Part shown: one piece after another, positions 1 through 8,842 of the stretch
How positions within the stretch are numbered: the first letter of the stretch is position 1
Layout: every line of letters begins with the position of its first letter
Origin: Gammaproteobacteria bacterium
GTDB lineage: Bacteria; Pseudomonadota; Gammaproteobacteria; Tethybacterales; Persebacteraceae
DNA: 37,119 bases
Assembly (NCBI GenBank): GCA_020027345.1
Contig: JAHRAH010000182.1
Coordinates: forward strand, 1-37,119
Reading direction: 5' to 3'
Notes under the pieces: model-generated
What the model was told of the DNA's origin: nothing
Databases searched by the model: none
What the model saw: only the letters and a program-made list of their open reading frames with translations
Translations under genes and position numbers: made by a program

Positions 1-92
1 GCCCGTTTATGCAGTTTGGTCAGCATAACAACCCCCTTTCACGCAAGTATGCCAGCCCCCGGGAAATCCCCGCCCCGTCCAGTATAGCACCA

Positions 93-122
93 CGCGAAAC
101 CCTACACTTTCGCGGGAATGAC
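93..122. repeat. Remnant of family A (dRS3-like) repeat end
   Basis: A hairpin CGCGAAA/TTTCGCG is followed by GGGAATGAC, the outer end of the family A inverted repeat seen complete at 1888, 10526 and 12274. Only one end is present, so this is a decayed or solo copy. The rest of bases 1-140 shows no convincing gene. Confidence 0.5.
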
Positions 123-141
123 AAGGGAAGCGAAAGGACGA

Positions 142-178
142 TTAACTATACCCCCCGCCGCTGGCGGGGTATAATTAA
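142..178. promoter_or_regulatory. Palindrome containing the aroC -10 box (TATAAT 170-175)
   Basis: An imperfect palindrome TTAACTATA...TATAATTAA surrounds an inner perfect stem CCCCGCC-GCT-GGCGGGG. The right arm holds TATAAT, 8 nt before the aroC ATG. No convincing -35 hexamer is visible. The symmetry could be an operator overlapping the promoter; that role is inferred. Transcription would start at about 181-184, giving a leaderless or nearly leaderless mRNA. Confidence 0.55.
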
Positions 179-183
179 CGACT

Positions 184-1251
184 ATGGCGGGCAGTGCTTT
201 TGGCGGGGTTTTTCGGATTACCACTTTTGGCGAAAGTCATGGCGTTGCCGTCGGGGTCGTCGCCGAGGGGTGTCCGCCGCTGTTGCCGCTTGCCGCCGAG
301 GACATTCAGCGCGATTTGGACCGCCGCCGCCCCGGGAGTTCGCGGCAGGTTACGCAGCGGCGCGAAAGCGACAAAGCGGAAATACTCTCCGGCGTTTTGG
401 AAGGAAAAACGACCGGCGCGCCCGTCGCAATTTTAATCCGCAACGCCGACGCGCGCCCGAAAGATTACGAAGCGTTGCGCGAGACATTCCGCCCGGGGCA
501 CGCCGACATAACCTATTTTCGCAAATACGGAATCCGCGACTGGCGCGGCGGCGGCAGGGCGAGCGCGCGCGAGACCGCGGCAAGAGTCGCCGCCGGCGCG
601 ATTGCGCGGGCTTTTTTGTCGACGCTCGGCGTTTGCGTGCGCGGCTGTTTGGAAGCGATGGGCGATTTGGAAGTGCCGTTTCGCAGTTGGGAAGACGCCG
701 CGCAAAACGATTTTTTTGCGGCAAACCGCGGCGCGGTTGTAAAAAAACTTTCGCAAAAAATAGAATCGCTGCGGCGCGAGGGAAACTCCTGCGGCGCGCG
801 CGTTTTTGCCGTCGCCGAAAATGTCCCCGCCGGATGGGGCGAGCCGGTTTTTGACAAACTGGACGCCGACATTGCAAAAGCGATGATGAGCATAAACGCC
901 GTCAAGGGCGTGGAAATCGGCGCGGGCTTTGCCGCGGTAAAAATGTCCGGCAGCGAAAACAACGACGAAATAACGCCGGACGGTTTTGCGACAAACAACG
1001 CCGGCGGAATACTCGGCGGCATTTCCAGCGGGCAGAATGTCACCGTGCGCGTCGCCGTCAAACCCGCGTCCAGCATACGCATCCCGCAAAAAAGCGTAAC
1101 CGCAAGCGGCGAAGAAACTGTCGTGGAAACAAAAGGACGGCACGACCCCTGCGTCGGCATTCGCGCCGTCCCCGTCGCCGAAGCGATGCTCGCGCTCGTC
1201 CTCGCCGACCACGCATTGCGCCAGCGCGCGCAGTGCGGGAAGTTTTCCTGA
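184..1251 (+). CDS. aroC: Chorismate synthase
   Basis: Converts 5-enolpyruvylshikimate-3-phosphate to chorismate, the last step of the common aromatic pathway, using reduced FMN; cytoplasmic. The 355 aa length is usual for the family. The N-terminus has the signature [11 protein letters not shown] after [10 protein letters not shown]. The RRRPGSS and TQRRESD segments and the FRPGHAD motif follow, then the [17 protein letters not shown] helix, all typical of AroC. The ATG at 184 is placed by the family N-terminus and lies 8 nt behind a TATAAT box with no Shine-Dalgarno, so it may be translated from a leaderless transcript. It supplies chorismate to the tyrA branch at about 30 kb; aroA, the preceding step, is also in the window. 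Confidence 0.97.
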   Translation: MAGSAFGGVFRITTFGESHGVAVGVVAEGCPPLLPLAAEDIQRDLDRRRPGSSRQVTQRRESDKAEILSGVLEGKTTGAPVAILIRNADARPKDYEALRETFRPGHADITYFRKYGIRDWRGGGRASARETAARVAAGAIARAFLSTLGVCVRGCLEAMGDLEVPFRSWEDAAQNDFFAANRGAVVKKLSQKIESLRREGNSCGARVFAVAENVPAGWGEPVFDKLDADIAKAMMSINAVKGVEIGAGFAAVKMSGSENNDEITPDGFATNNAGGILGGISSGQNVTVRVAVKPASSIRIPQKSVTASGEETVVETKGRHDPCVGIRAVPVAEAMLALVLADHALRQRAQCGKFS

Positions 1252-1284
1252 AAACAAAAAGCAAAAAAAGAAAAAGGAAAAACA

Positions 1285-1878
1285 ATGAAACTGTTGATAA
1301 CGCCGACCAGCCCCTTCGCGCGCAAGGCGCGCGCGCTGATACTGGAAAAAAACCTGCAATGCCCCTGCGAAGTTGCAAACCCCTGGGAGGACGCACCGGC
1401 GGTCGCGGAAAACAACCCGCTGCGAAAAATACCGGTGCTGCTCACCGAAAACGGCGCAATCGCCGATTCCGATTTGATATGCGAATACCTGGACGAGCTC
1501 GCGCCGCCGTATTTTCTGCCGCGCGATTTTGCCGCCCGCGCCGCCGTCAAGGCGCGCGGAGCGATTGCGCAGGGCGCGATGGAAGCGGCGGGGGCGGTCG
1601 TTATGGCCGGGCGCATAGACGCGCAAATGCAAAGCGAAAAATGGCGGCAGTGGCTTTTGGCAAAAGCGCAAAACGCCGCCGCCTATTTTGAAAAACTCGC
1701 CCCCGCGCGCGACCCGCAAAAGCCGGACATGGCCGACATCGCCCTCTTTTGCTTTTTGGATTTTCTTTTGTTTCGCCATCCGCAAATGCAGTGGCAGTCC
1801 GCAAACCCCGCCCTCGCCGAATGGTTTGAACAAATGAAAACCCGCCCCTCTTTCGTTCAAACCGACCCGCGGGAATAA
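1285..1878 (+). CDS. Glutathione S-transferase family protein
   Basis: A 197 aa cytosolic GST-fold protein. Residues 1-75 form the thioredoxin-like N-domain: MKLLITPTSPFARKAR, then a KIPVLL segment with the cis-proline and the glutathione-contacting ADSDLICEYL stretch. The remainder is the all-helical C-domain. The short length and the SPFARKAR start resemble the bacterial YibF-like group, but the substrate cannot be told. The ATG at 1285 follows AAAAAGGAAAAAC, a fair ribosome site. It starts 33 nt after aroC and may be co-transcribed with it. The stop lies 10 nt before a family A repeat. Confidence 0.88.
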   Translation: MKLLITPTSPFARKARALILEKNLQCPCEVANPWEDAPAVAENNPLRKIPVLLTENGAIADSDLICEYLDELAPPYFLPRDFAARAAVKARGAIAQGAMEAAGAVVMAGRIDAQMQSEKWRQWLLAKAQNAAAYFEKLAPARDPQKPDMADIALFCFLDFLLFRHPQMQWQSANPALAEWFEQMKTRPSFVQTDPRE

Positions 1879-1887
1879 ACCCCCATC

Positions 1888-2005
1888 GTCATTCCTGCGA
1901 AAGCAGGAATCCATACGGTCTTTGCTTTTTCCGGTAGATTGCGGATGGCGGGAGATTTGGCTTTTTCGCCGGCCTTGTATGGATTCCTGCTTTCGCAGGA
2001 ATGAC
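1888..2005. repeat. Family A element, divergent copy (118 bp, inverted repeat ends)
   Basis: Ends are inverted repeats of about 30 nt. Compared with the other copies, the core palindrome reads ATTCCTGCGAAAGCAGGAAT instead of ATTCCCGCGAAAGCGGGAAT, and both sides changed together, so pairing is kept. The central region differs strongly from the 10526 and 12274 copies apart from a shared TTTTTCGCCGGCC stretch. It lies directly after the GST stop codon and could act as a terminator. Confidence 0.85.
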
Positions 2006-2100
2006 GGGGGTTGGTTTTTTTTGACTAGGGTTTGGTTTTTTGACTGAGGGTTGGTTTTTTTGATTGGAGATTTGTTTTTTTTGACGGGGGGTTGTTTTTT
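2006..2100. repeat. T-rich short tandem repeat (about 4 units of 20-25 nt)
   Basis: Units of the form GGGTTTGGTTTTTTTGACT recur at roughly 20-25 nt, each with a run of 6-8 T and ending in GACT, GATT or GACG. The array fills the gap between the family A element and the stop codon of the minus-strand TlpA gene. Its T runs could help terminate plus-strand transcripts. No coding potential seen. Confidence 0.8.
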
Positions 2101-2660
2101 TAATTCGCGGAGGCGAATTGGATTATGCTTTCGGCGTCGGGGAATTCGCCGAGTTTTTTGCGGATGATGCCGCCGTTGGAATCCAAAAGGACGGTGAAGG
2201 GCAGCACTCCGGTTTTGTTTCCGTTTTGCTGGAAGAAATAAAATATGTCAAACTTCGCCGTGAACAGTGGGTATTCCACCGGCGCGCGGCGCAAAAACTT
2301 TTCTATTTCCGCGCGCTTGTCCGTCGTTATTCCGACTATCAACATACCGCTTTTTTTCGCCGCTTCGTCAAAGAGCGGCATTTCGTGAACGCACGGCGCG
2401 CACCATGTCGCCCAGAAATTAACGACTATCGTTTTCTTTTTGTTTTCGCCGGCAAGCGCGCGCAAATTAATGCTTTCGCCGTTTGCGCCGGAAAGTTCCG
2501 CGCCGAGAATGTCAAAAGCGGGAGCGGCGTTCGCGTGTTCGTGATTGTTTCCGCCGCTTTCGTGACTCCGCCAGAGAAAAACGGCAAAAACGAATCCGAG
2601 GACAAAGCACATTATCCCCAGAAATTTTAGCCAAGGTTGCCCCCCCCCAGCCCCCCCCAT
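2100..2660 (-). CDS. TlpA/ResA-like membrane-anchored thioredoxin
   Basis: A thiol-disulfide oxidoreductase facing the periplasm. An N-terminal anchor (about residues 18-30, CFVLGFVFAVFLW) is followed by a thioredoxin fold with the active site WCAPC (Cys87, Cys90) in NFWATWCAPC and the cis-proline loop TGVLPFTV. Such proteins reduce apocytochromes or act in disulfide exchange; the partner is not visible here. The start is uncertain. The annotated ATG at 2660 lies inside a family B repeat, so the first residues MGGAGGG are repeat-derived. An internal ATG at 2612 (MCFVLGF) would keep the whole anchor. The family call is firm, the exact role is not. Confidence 0.85.
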   Translation of the reverse strand: MGGAGGGQPWLKFLGIMCFVLGFVFAVFLWRSHESGGNNHEHANAAPAFDILGAELSGANGESINLRALAGENKKKTIVVNFWATWCAPCVHEMPLFDEAAKKSGMLIVGITTDKRAEIEKFLRRAPVEYPLFTAKFDIFYFFQQNGNKTGVLPFTVLLDSNGGIIRKKLGEFPDAESIIQFASAN

Positions 2661-2677
2661 CGGAGATGGGGGGGGGT
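2640..2677. repeat. Family B C/G palindrome at the tlpA-like start
   Basis: Two C runs of 8-9 separated by AG, then ATCGGAGAT and a run of 9 G. The palindrome overlaps the first annotated codons of the TlpA-like gene and fills most of the gap to hppA. Confidence 0.85.
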
Positions 2678-2725
2678 GGTTTCTTTTTCTTTTTCCCCCA
2701 TTCGGCGGCGGGTTTGCAAAACGCC

Positions 2726-4849
2726 TCAGCCGAGCAGGGGGACTATCAGCAGGGCGACGATGTTTATTATTTTTATCAGCGGGTTTACGGCGGGTCCGGC
2801 GGTGTCCTTGTAGGGGTCGCCGACGGTGTCGCCGGTCACCGACGCTTTGTGCGCTTCCGAACCTTTGCCGCCGTGGTTGCCGTCCTCAATGTATTTTTTT
2901 GCGTTGTCCCACGCGCCGCCGCCCGCGGTCATGGATATCGCCACAAATATTCCGGTAACGATGGAGCCGATAAGCAAGCCGCCCAATGCGGTCGGGCCCA
3001 ATATCAAACCGACAGCGACCGGTATGACAACCGGCAACAGCGAAGGGATTATCATTTCGCGTATCGCCGCGCGCGTGAGCAAATCCACTGCGGTGGAATA
3101 TTCCGGCTTCGCCTCGCCGGACATAATCCCCGGTATTTCCTTAAACTGCCGCCGCACTTCCAAAACGACCGCACCCGCCGCGCGCCCGACCGCTTCCATC
3201 GCCATCGCCGCAAACAAAAACGGTATCAGCCCGCCGATAAACAACCCCACAATCACAAACGGGTCGGACAAACTGAACAAAAGCGCGTCGCCGGTTTTTT
3301 CGTCCACAATCCCCGCCGCTTCCAACGCGCTCGCATAATCCGCAAACAAAACCAGCGCAGCCAAACCCGCCGACGCAATCGCGTATCCTTTTGTTACCGC
3401 TTTTGTAGTGTTGCCGATTGCATCCAGCGGGTCGGTCACGGCGCGCACTTCGTCCGGCAGTTCCGCCATTTCCGCAATGCCGCCGGCGTTGTCGGTTATC
3501 GGGCCGTAAGCGTCCAATGCGACGACAATTCCCGTCATGGAAAGCATCGCCGTCGCCGCAATCGCCAAACCGTAAAGCCCGCCGAGAAAATACGAAACGC
3601 CAATCGCCGCGCATATTAAAACAATCGGCGCCGCGCAGGACTTCATCGAGACGGCAAGCCCGGCGATAATATTCGTCGCATGCCCCGTCTCCGAAGCGCG
3701 CGCGACCGAGCGCACCGGCGCAAACGCGGTATCAGTGTAATACTGCGTTATCGCCATCATTCCCGCCGTCAGCGCAAGCCCGACAAGCGCGCACAAATAC
3801 ATCGGAAAAAACGAAATGTCCTCGCTGCCGGCCGCGGCGATGGAAGTTACCGGAACAAAAAGCGCCGCCGCGGCCAAACTCGCGACAATCATCCCGCGGT
3901 ATAAAACATTCATCAGCGGGCTGCCCGCGTTCAGTTTTGCCAAAACGCCGTCTATCAAAATCGTCAGCGGCAAAAACGGCGCCAGCACCCCGCCCCTTTC
4001 GGAACGCGTGAAAATGCAGCCGGCAATGGACGCCAATATGGAAGCGGCGCCCAGCATCAGCGGGTACGCGACGGCGTATATCGCGCCCTCGCCGGAAAAA
4101 AGCAAAGCGCCGGCGAGCATCGTTACGATAATCGTCACCGCGTAAGTTTCAAACAAATCCGCGGCCATCCCCGCGCAGTCGCCAACATTGTCGCCGACAT
4201 TGTCCGCTATCACCGCGGGATTGCGGGGGTCGTCCTCCGGTATGCCGGCTTCCACTTTGCCGACCAAATCCGCGCCGACATCCGCGCCCTTCGTAAAAAT
4301 GCCGCCGCCCAGCCGCGCGAATATGGATATCAGCGAACCGCCAAAACCCAGCCCCACAAGCGGATGAACAATCTCCGCCAGTTTCGCGTCCGCCCCCGCC
4401 CCCGCGCGCAAAACCACAAAAAACCCGGCGACGCCCAAAAGCCCCAGCCCGACGACCAAAAGCCCCGTTATCGCCCCGCCCTGAAAAGCGACTGAAAGCG
4501 CCGAATCCACTCCCCCGCGCGCCGCTTCCGCCGTGCGCACATTCGCGCGCACCGAAACATTCATCCCGATGTAACCGGCCGCCGCCGAAAGCCCCGCGCC
4601 GACGGCAAATGCGAACGCCGTGCGCCAGTCAATCAGCGCGCCGATAATGACAAAAAGCGCCGCGCCGACGATGCCGATGGTTTTGTATTGCCGGTTCAAA
4701 TACGCGGCGGCGCCCTCCTGCACCGCGCCCGCAATCTCGCGCATGCGCTCGCTGCCGCTGGGCAGCCCCAAAATCCATTTCGTGGAAAGCGCGCCGTAAA
4801 CCAGCGCGCCAATTCCGCAAAAAATAACCAACAGCAAAATCAGGTTCAT
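2726..4849 (-). CDS. hppA: Membrane-bound proton-translocating pyrophosphatase
   Basis: Hydrolyses pyrophosphate and pumps protons across the inner membrane. The 707 aa polytopic protein has the substrate site [21 protein letters not shown] followed by [20 protein letters not shown], and a second acidic region [21 protein letters not shown] carries Lys483 where K+-dependent enzymes have Ala, which marks the K+-independent, H+-pumping subfamily (established from work on this family). The start is set at MNLILLLV because GGAG lies 8 nt upstream; the longer ORF to 4915 lacks support. A possible -10, TAGAAT, sits on the minus strand at 4928-4933. It would salvage energy from PPi released by biosynthesis. 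Confidence 0.97.
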   Translation of the reverse strand: MNLILLLVIFCGIGALVYGALSTKWILGLPSGSERMREIAGAVQEGAAAYLNRQYKTIGIVGAALFVIIGALIDWRTAFAFAVGAGLSAAAGYIGMNVSVRANVRTAEAARGGVDSALSVAFQGGAITGLLVVGLGLLGVAGFFVVLRAGAGADAKLAEIVHPLVGLGFGGSLISIFARLGGGIFTKGADVGADLVGKVEAGIPEDDPRNPAVIADNVGDNVGDCAGMAADLFETYAVTIIVTMLAGALLFSGEGAIYAVAYPLMLGAASILASIAGCIFTRSERGGVLAPFLPLTILIDGVLAKLNAGSPLMNVLYRGMIVASLAAAALFVPVTSIAAAGSEDISFFPMYLCALVGLALTAGMMAITQYYTDTAFAPVRSVARASETGHATNIIAGLAVSMKSCAAPIVLICAAIGVSYFLGGLYGLAIAATAMLSMTGIVVALDAYGPITDNAGGIAEMAELPDEVRAVTDPLDAIGNTTKAVTKGYAIASAGLAALVLFADYASALEAAGIVDEKTGDALLFSLSDPFVIVGLFIGGLIPFLFAAMAMEAVGRAAGAVVLEVRRQFKEIPGIMSGEAKPEYSTAVDLLTRAAIREMIIPSLLPVVIPVAVGLILGPTALGGLLIGSIVTGIFVAISMTAGGGAWDNAKKYIEDGNHGGKGSEAHKASVTGDTVGDPYKDTAGPAVNPLIKIINIVALLIVPLLG

Positions 4850-4980
4850 CGTCAATCTCCCGGCAATTCGCCAAAGCCCGCCCCGCCCGCCGCCAACCGG
4901 CGACCCCCGGAACAAACCCCGCCCGCGATTCTACCCCGAACCGGCGGCGCAAAAAAAACCCGCCCGGAAAACCGGCATTA

Positions 4981-5454
4981 TTAAAGAGGTTTCGGCGGGA
5001 TTTTTTCCAATTCTTCCAGCAGCGCGGCGGCGGCTTCCCCCCGTTCGCGGCAAAACTCCGCCATCTCCGCCGCATCCGCGTCGTCCGCCCACAACTTCTC
5101 AATGTCAAGAGTCGCCCGCCGGCGAAGTTCCACCATCCGCCTCAGCGCAGTTTGGCAGTTTGCCAATTCGTTCAGTTCCTCGTAAGTCCTTCGCAATTTT
5201 TCAATGTCGCGCTCAATCGGAATTTCCAACAAATCCCTCTTTTCGCGGGGAGATTCAACGGCGGGCGGGTATCGCCACGCCTTTTGGCACAACTCCCGAA
5301 CATCCGCCAGACAATTGTGTTTTTGCGCTATCAGCCGAAGCATTTCGTTTTTGCGCCGCCCGCTTTTGTCCAGATGCCAAGCAACGGCGGCGGCGACGCC
5401 CCACCCCGAAACAATCAGCGCGGGGACAAGCCACCAAGGCGGAAAGTCACCCAC
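4981..5454 (-). CDS. Membrane-anchored coiled-coil protein, unknown function
   Basis: A 157 aa protein not recognised as a known family. Residues 6-26 (PWWLVPALIVSGWGVAAAVAW) form one membrane segment. The rest is charged and helical, with heptad-like stretches such as IERDIEKLRRTYEELNELAN and a C-terminal EELEKIPPKPL, so a cytoplasmic coiled coil is likely. The start is GTG at 5454, overlapping the end of the STAS-like gene by 8 nt, which implies translational coupling. The two products probably act together; no function is assigned. Confidence 0.75.
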   Translation of the reverse strand: MGDFPPWWLVPALIVSGWGVAAAVAWHLDKSGRRKNEMLRLIAQKHNCLADVRELCQKAWRYPPAVESPREKRDLLEIPIERDIEKLRRTYEELNELANCQTALRRMVELRRRATLDIEKLWADDADAAEMAEFCRERGEAAAALLEELEKIPPKPL

Positions 5455-5764
5455 CGTTCGCTTTCGCCTTCGCGTCGCGGATGTATTCCTGTATCTCCTT
5501 GACCAGGTATTTGTCGTTGGAGACCAGCCGCAGTTTTTCGTCGACAGGGCAGTTGGAGCGCACCGCGCCGCCGAACACCTCCTCCAAAAAAGACGAACCG
5601 TAGCCCAGCGTGCCGTCCAAATTCACGACAACCTCGTCGTATTCCCGCAGCGCGGGCTCCAAAAACTCCTCCCGGAACTGTTCCCCGGAAAAATCGCCGT
5701 GCTTTGCAAAGCGCGGACCCGATTTCAGCGCGAAATCTTTCGCGATGCTGATGACCTTTTGCAT
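5447..5764 (-). CDS. STAS-like DUF4325 domain protein
   Basis: A 105 aa protein with the features of DUF4325: an N-terminal ISIAKDFALKSGPR strand-helix, a central DEVVVNLDG strand, then GYGSSFLEEVFGGAVR, the most recognisable family motif. STAS-like folds usually act as regulatory or partner-binding modules; a biochemical role is not known. The ATG at 5764 is strongly supported by AAGGAGGAGG 6-8 nt upstream, unlike the longer ORF to 5821. A TATAAT lies 36 nt upstream of the start. It is the first gene of a two-gene unit with the membrane coiled-coil protein, divergent from the his operon. Confidence 0.75.
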   Translation of the reverse strand: MQKVISIAKDFALKSGPRFAKHGDFSGEQFREEFLEPALREYDEVVVNLDGTLGYGSSFLEEVFGGAVRSNCPVDEKLRLVSNDKYLVKEIQEYIRDAKAKANGG

Positions 5765-5800
5765 AATGCGAACCTCCTCCTTGCGGATTGTCTCCCCCGC

Positions 5801-5806
5801 ATTATA
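5801..5806 (-). promoter_or_regulatory. -10 box of the STAS-like operon
   Basis: TATAAT on the minus strand, 36 nt from the start codon, giving a leader of about 30 nt that includes the strong AAGGAGGAGG site. No clear -35. Confidence 0.55.
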
Positions 5807-5841
5807 CCATTTTCCCCGCACGCAACCGTCCCCCCGCGCGT

Positions 5842-5847
5842 TATAAT
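5842..5847 (+). promoter_or_regulatory. -10 box of the hisG operon, probably leaderless
   Basis: TATAAT with 9 nt to the hisG ATG at 5857. Expected initiation falls at about 5853-5857. No clear -35 and no ribosome site. Confidence 0.55.
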
Positions 5848-5856
5848 GGAAAAACT

Positions 5857-6513
5857 ATGATAACCATCGCCGTCGCCAAGGGGCGCATTTGGAACGAAGC
5901 CCTGCCGCTGCTTGCCGAACTCGGGCTCGCGCCGGACAACGACGCCAACACCAACACCGGCGAAGAATCGCGGCGGCTCATTTTGCCGACGGCAAACCCC
6001 GGTGTCCGCCTGATTCTCACGCGCGCGCAGGACACTCCCGTGTTTGTCGCCTGCGGAGCGGCGCAAATGGGAATCGCCGGCGGCGACATTTTGGAGGAAA
6101 AACAAACCGCCGACATTTGTCAGCCGCTGGATTTGCAAATCGCAAAATGCCGAATGGTCCTCGCCGCCCCGCGCGGAAGAGAAAACCCCGCCGCCGGCCG
6201 CCCCCTCGCCGTCGCGACAAAATATGTCAACACCGCGCGAAAGTGGTTTGCAAAAAAAGGCGCGGCGGCGAACTTCATCAAACTCGGCGGCAATATGGAA
6301 ATCGCCCCCCTCGCCGGACTCGCCGACGCAATCGTGGACCTCGCCGACACCGGCAAAACCCTGCGCGACAACGGCTTGGAGGAAAAAGAAAAAATCGCCG
6401 ACATTTCCGCAAAACTCATTCTCAACCGCGTCGCCGCCCGCCGCCAAAGAAAAACCCTCGCGCAATTGCAGCAGCGCATCGCCGAAGCAATCGCGCAAAG
6501 AAACCGTGCTTGA
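5857..6513 (+). CDS. hisG: ATP phosphoribosyltransferase, short form
   Basis: Catalyses the first step of histidine synthesis, joining PRPP to ATP. The 218 aa length and lack of a C-terminal regulatory domain identify the short HisG-S form, which in known systems needs HisZ as regulatory partner; no hisZ is in the window. Motifs: ITIAVAKGRIWNEALPLL at the start, GAAQMGIAGGDILEE, and the PRPP-binding DAIVDLADTGKTLRDNGL. The ATG at 5857 fits the family start; the ORF-track start at 5788 is spurious. It overlaps hisD by 8 nt. Confidence 0.96.
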   Translation: MITIAVAKGRIWNEALPLLAELGLAPDNDANTNTGEESRRLILPTANPGVRLILTRAQDTPVFVACGAAQMGIAGGDILEEKQTADICQPLDLQIAKCRMVLAAPRGRENPAAGRPLAVATKYVNTARKWFAKKGAAANFIKLGGNMEIAPLAGLADAIVDLADTGKTLRDNGLEEKEKIADISAKLILNRVAARRQRKTLAQLQQRIAEAIAQRNRA

Positions 6514-7816
6514 CATCGCCCGCATAAACTGCGGCGAAAAGAACTTCGCCCGCCGACTGCAACTTTGGCGGCAAACCCCCGAAACCGCGCGCGAAGAAGC
6601 CGCCGCAACCGTCGCCGAAATCATCCGCAAAATCCGCGAAGGCGGATTTAACGCGCTTTGCGACATCGCCGAAAAACTGGACGGCAACCGTCCCTCCGCC
6701 GAAAACTGGCAAATGCAACTCGGCGAAAAAACCCGCGCCGAAATAATAGCAAACGCCGAACCGCAACTCGCCGCCGCGCTGCAAGAATCCGCAAAGCGCC
6801 TGCGCGCATTTCACAAAAAACAAATGCCGCAGCAGTGGCAATTCGCCGACGACGAAGGAAACATCCTCGGCGAAAAAACAAACCCCGTCGCGCGCGCGCT
6901 CATATACGCCCCCGGCGGAAAAGCGTCCTATCCCTCGTCGGTGCTGATGGGAGTAGTCCCCGCAAAAACGGCGGGAGTCGGCGAAGTCATCGTAACAGTC
7001 CCCCCGCCCGGCGCGAACAAAAACGGCGCAATCGCGCTCGCCGCCGCAATCGCCGGCGCCGACGCAATTTGCGAATTCGGCGGAGCGCAGGCAATCGCCG
7101 CTTTTGCGCTCGGCTGCCCGCCGCTGCCGCAAGTTGATGTCGTCGCCGGGCCCGGAAACATTTATGTCGCCGAAGCAAAGCGGCAACTCTTCGGCGAAAT
7201 CGGAATTGATTCCTTCGCCGGACCTTCCGAAGTTTTTATTCTTTGCGACGAAACCGCAAACCCCGAACTCGCCGCCGCCGATATGCTCGCGCAGGCCGAA
7301 CACGACGAACTCGCGCAGTGCGCGGTTATCAGCGAATGCGAAGAAACATTAAACGCAACCGAAGCCGCTTTGCAAAAACGGCTGCAAAAAACCCCGCGCA
7401 AAAACATCGCCGAACTTTCGCTCGCAAAACGCGGCGCATTAATTCTCGCGCGCGACGAAAACCACTGCTGCGAAATAGCAAACGAATGCGCCGCCGAACA
7501 TTTGCAAATAATGCGCGCGAACCCCGAAGCCGCCGCGGAAAAAATACATTGCGCCGGCGCAATCTTTATCGGCGCGCAAACCCCCGTCGTCTTCGGCGAT
7601 TACTGCGCCGGAACCAATCATGTCTTGCCGACGGCCGGCGCCGCCCGCTTTTCCTCGCCGCTCGGCGTCCATCATTTTTTGCGGCGCACGACAATCTTGC
7701 GCGCCTCGCCCGAAGGCGCGAAAACAATGGCAAAAACCGCCGCCATTCTCGCGCGCGCCGAAGGATTCCCCGCGCACGAAGAATCCGCTTTATTGCGCGC
7801 GAAAACTCCAAAATGA
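6506..7816 (+). CDS. hisD: Histidinol dehydrogenase
   Basis: Oxidises L-histidinol to histidine in two NAD-dependent steps with a bound zinc; cytoplasmic. The 436 aa length is normal. Motifs seen: YAPGGKASYPSSVLMG, VVAGPGNIYVAEAKR, IDSFAGPSEVFIL, the zinc/catalytic AQAEHDE, NECAAEHLQI, and NHVLPTAGAARFSSPLGVHHF. The start is taken as GTG at 6506, giving VLDIARINCG, because the 590 aa ORF upstream of it is a shadow of hisG. The start overlaps the hisG stop by 8 nt and its own stop overlaps the next gene by ATGA, so the four-gene unit is translationally coupled. Confidence 0.96.
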   Translation: MLDIARINCGEKNFARRLQLWRQTPETAREEAAATVAEIIRKIREGGFNALCDIAEKLDGNRPSAENWQMQLGEKTRAEIIANAEPQLAAALQESAKRLRAFHKKQMPQQWQFADDEGNILGEKTNPVARALIYAPGGKASYPSSVLMGVVPAKTAGVGEVIVTVPPPGANKNGAIALAAAIAGADAICEFGGAQAIAAFALGCPPLPQVDVVAGPGNIYVAEAKRQLFGEIGIDSFAGPSEVFILCDETANPELAAADMLAQAEHDELAQCAVISECEETLNATEAALQKRLQKTPRKNIAELSLAKRGALILARDENHCCEIANECAAEHLQIMRANPEAAAEKIHCAGAIFIGAQTPVVFGDYCAGTNHVLPTAGAARFSSPLGVHHFLRRTTILRASPEGAKTMAKTAAILARAEGFPAHEESALLRAKTPK

Positions 7817-8832
7817 AAACCGCAACCGTCCCCGTCCCCGAACCCGAAAACTCCGGCGAACTTCTCGCCGCCCGCAGCATCCGCGCGGCAGAGCGCCTTT
7901 GCGAACTGCGTAAAGCAGTGGAAACCATTCCGGTTTTGGAAAAATTGCCGGACTTATGCATTTACGCGACCGGCTCCTACGGCAGGTTGGACGCGTCCGC
8001 CGCGTCCGACATTGATTTGTTCTTTCTGCATTCCGGCGGCGAAAAACGAGACGCCATCCCCCGGCTGGACAAAATTCGGCTGGACGCGCGCATATTGGAA
8101 ACCGCCGAAAACCTCGGCTTTCCGCCTTTCGCCAACGACGGCGAATATCTCAATGTGCATTATCTGGACGACCTCCTCGGCGAACTCGGCGGGCGCGAGG
8201 ACGACTGGCGAAACTACTTCACCGCGCGAATGCTGCTCCTGCTGGAAAGCCGCCCGGTGTTTAACGAAGGCGCCTACGAGCGCGCGATAACGCAAACCGT
8301 CGGCAGTTACTGCCGCGACTACTACGACAGCGAAAAGGATTTTCGCTCCATATTTTTAATCAACGACATTCTCCGCTACTGGCGGACGATGTGCATAAAC
8401 TACGAGCACCGCCGAAACAAAACCGGCGGCGGCGCCGAACGGCGCAACAAACACCACCTGCGCAATCTCAAACTCAAATTCAGCCGGATGCTGATATGTT
8501 TTTCCGCCGTCATTCTGCTCGCGCGCGAAAACCGCCGCGCGACGCCGGAAACGCTTTCGCAAATCATTCACCTTTCGCCGATGCGGCGGCTGGAAACCGC
8601 GGCCGAAAAAACCCAAGGCGGCGAAAAACTCCTCGCCGCCGTAAAAGAGGATTATGCGTGGTTTTTGCGCGCGACCGGAAAGCCGCCCGCCGAAGTGTTG
8701 CGCTGGATAAGCGCGCGCCGAACCCGCGACGACGCTTTTTCGCGCGCGCGCAAATTCGGCGGAAACATGTACCGCTTTATCACCGCAGCATGCGCCGGCA
8801 GCGGCGACATTATGCGCTACCTCGTTTTGTAA
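7813..8832 (+). CDS. Nucleotidyltransferase of the Pol-beta superfamily
   Basis: A 339 aa protein with the NTase signature GSYGRLDASAASDIDLF (GS at 54-55, catalytic Asp66 and Asp68). A third acidic position may lie in NVHYLDD. The following region is helical (INDILRYWRTMCINYEHRR, then a KLKFSRMLICFSAVILL stretch). The substrate is unknown; DUF294/GlnD-like protein or nucleotide transferases and oligonucleotide synthetases share this core. The ATG overlaps the hisD stop (ATGA). The gene is followed after 10 nt by a 2H phosphoesterase, so the pair may make and cut, or modify and unmodify, one nucleotide linkage. That pairing idea is inference. Confidence 0.75.
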   Translation: MKTATVPVPEPENSGELLAARSIRAAERLCELRKAVETIPVLEKLPDLCIYATGSYGRLDASAASDIDLFFLHSGGEKRDAIPRLDKIRLDARILETAENLGFPPFANDGEYLNVHYLDDLLGELGGREDDWRNYFTARMLLLLESRPVFNEGAYERAITQTVGSYCRDYYDSEKDFRSIFLINDILRYWRTMCINYEHRRNKTGGGAERRNKHHLRNLKLKFSRMLICFSAVILLARENRRATPETLSQIIHLSPMRRLETAAEKTQGGEKLLAAVKEDYAWFLRATGKPPAEVLRWISARRTRDDAFSRARKFGGNMYRFITAACAGSGDIMRYLVL

Positions 8833-8842
8833 AACCGAAACC

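Noticed and set aside
433-1914. 493 aa minus-strand ORF
   Set aside because: Antisense to aroC and the GST gene, both of which carry clear motifs.
2483-3619. 378 aa plus-strand ORF
   Set aside because: Antisense to the TlpA-like gene and hppA; Arg/His-rich with no motif.
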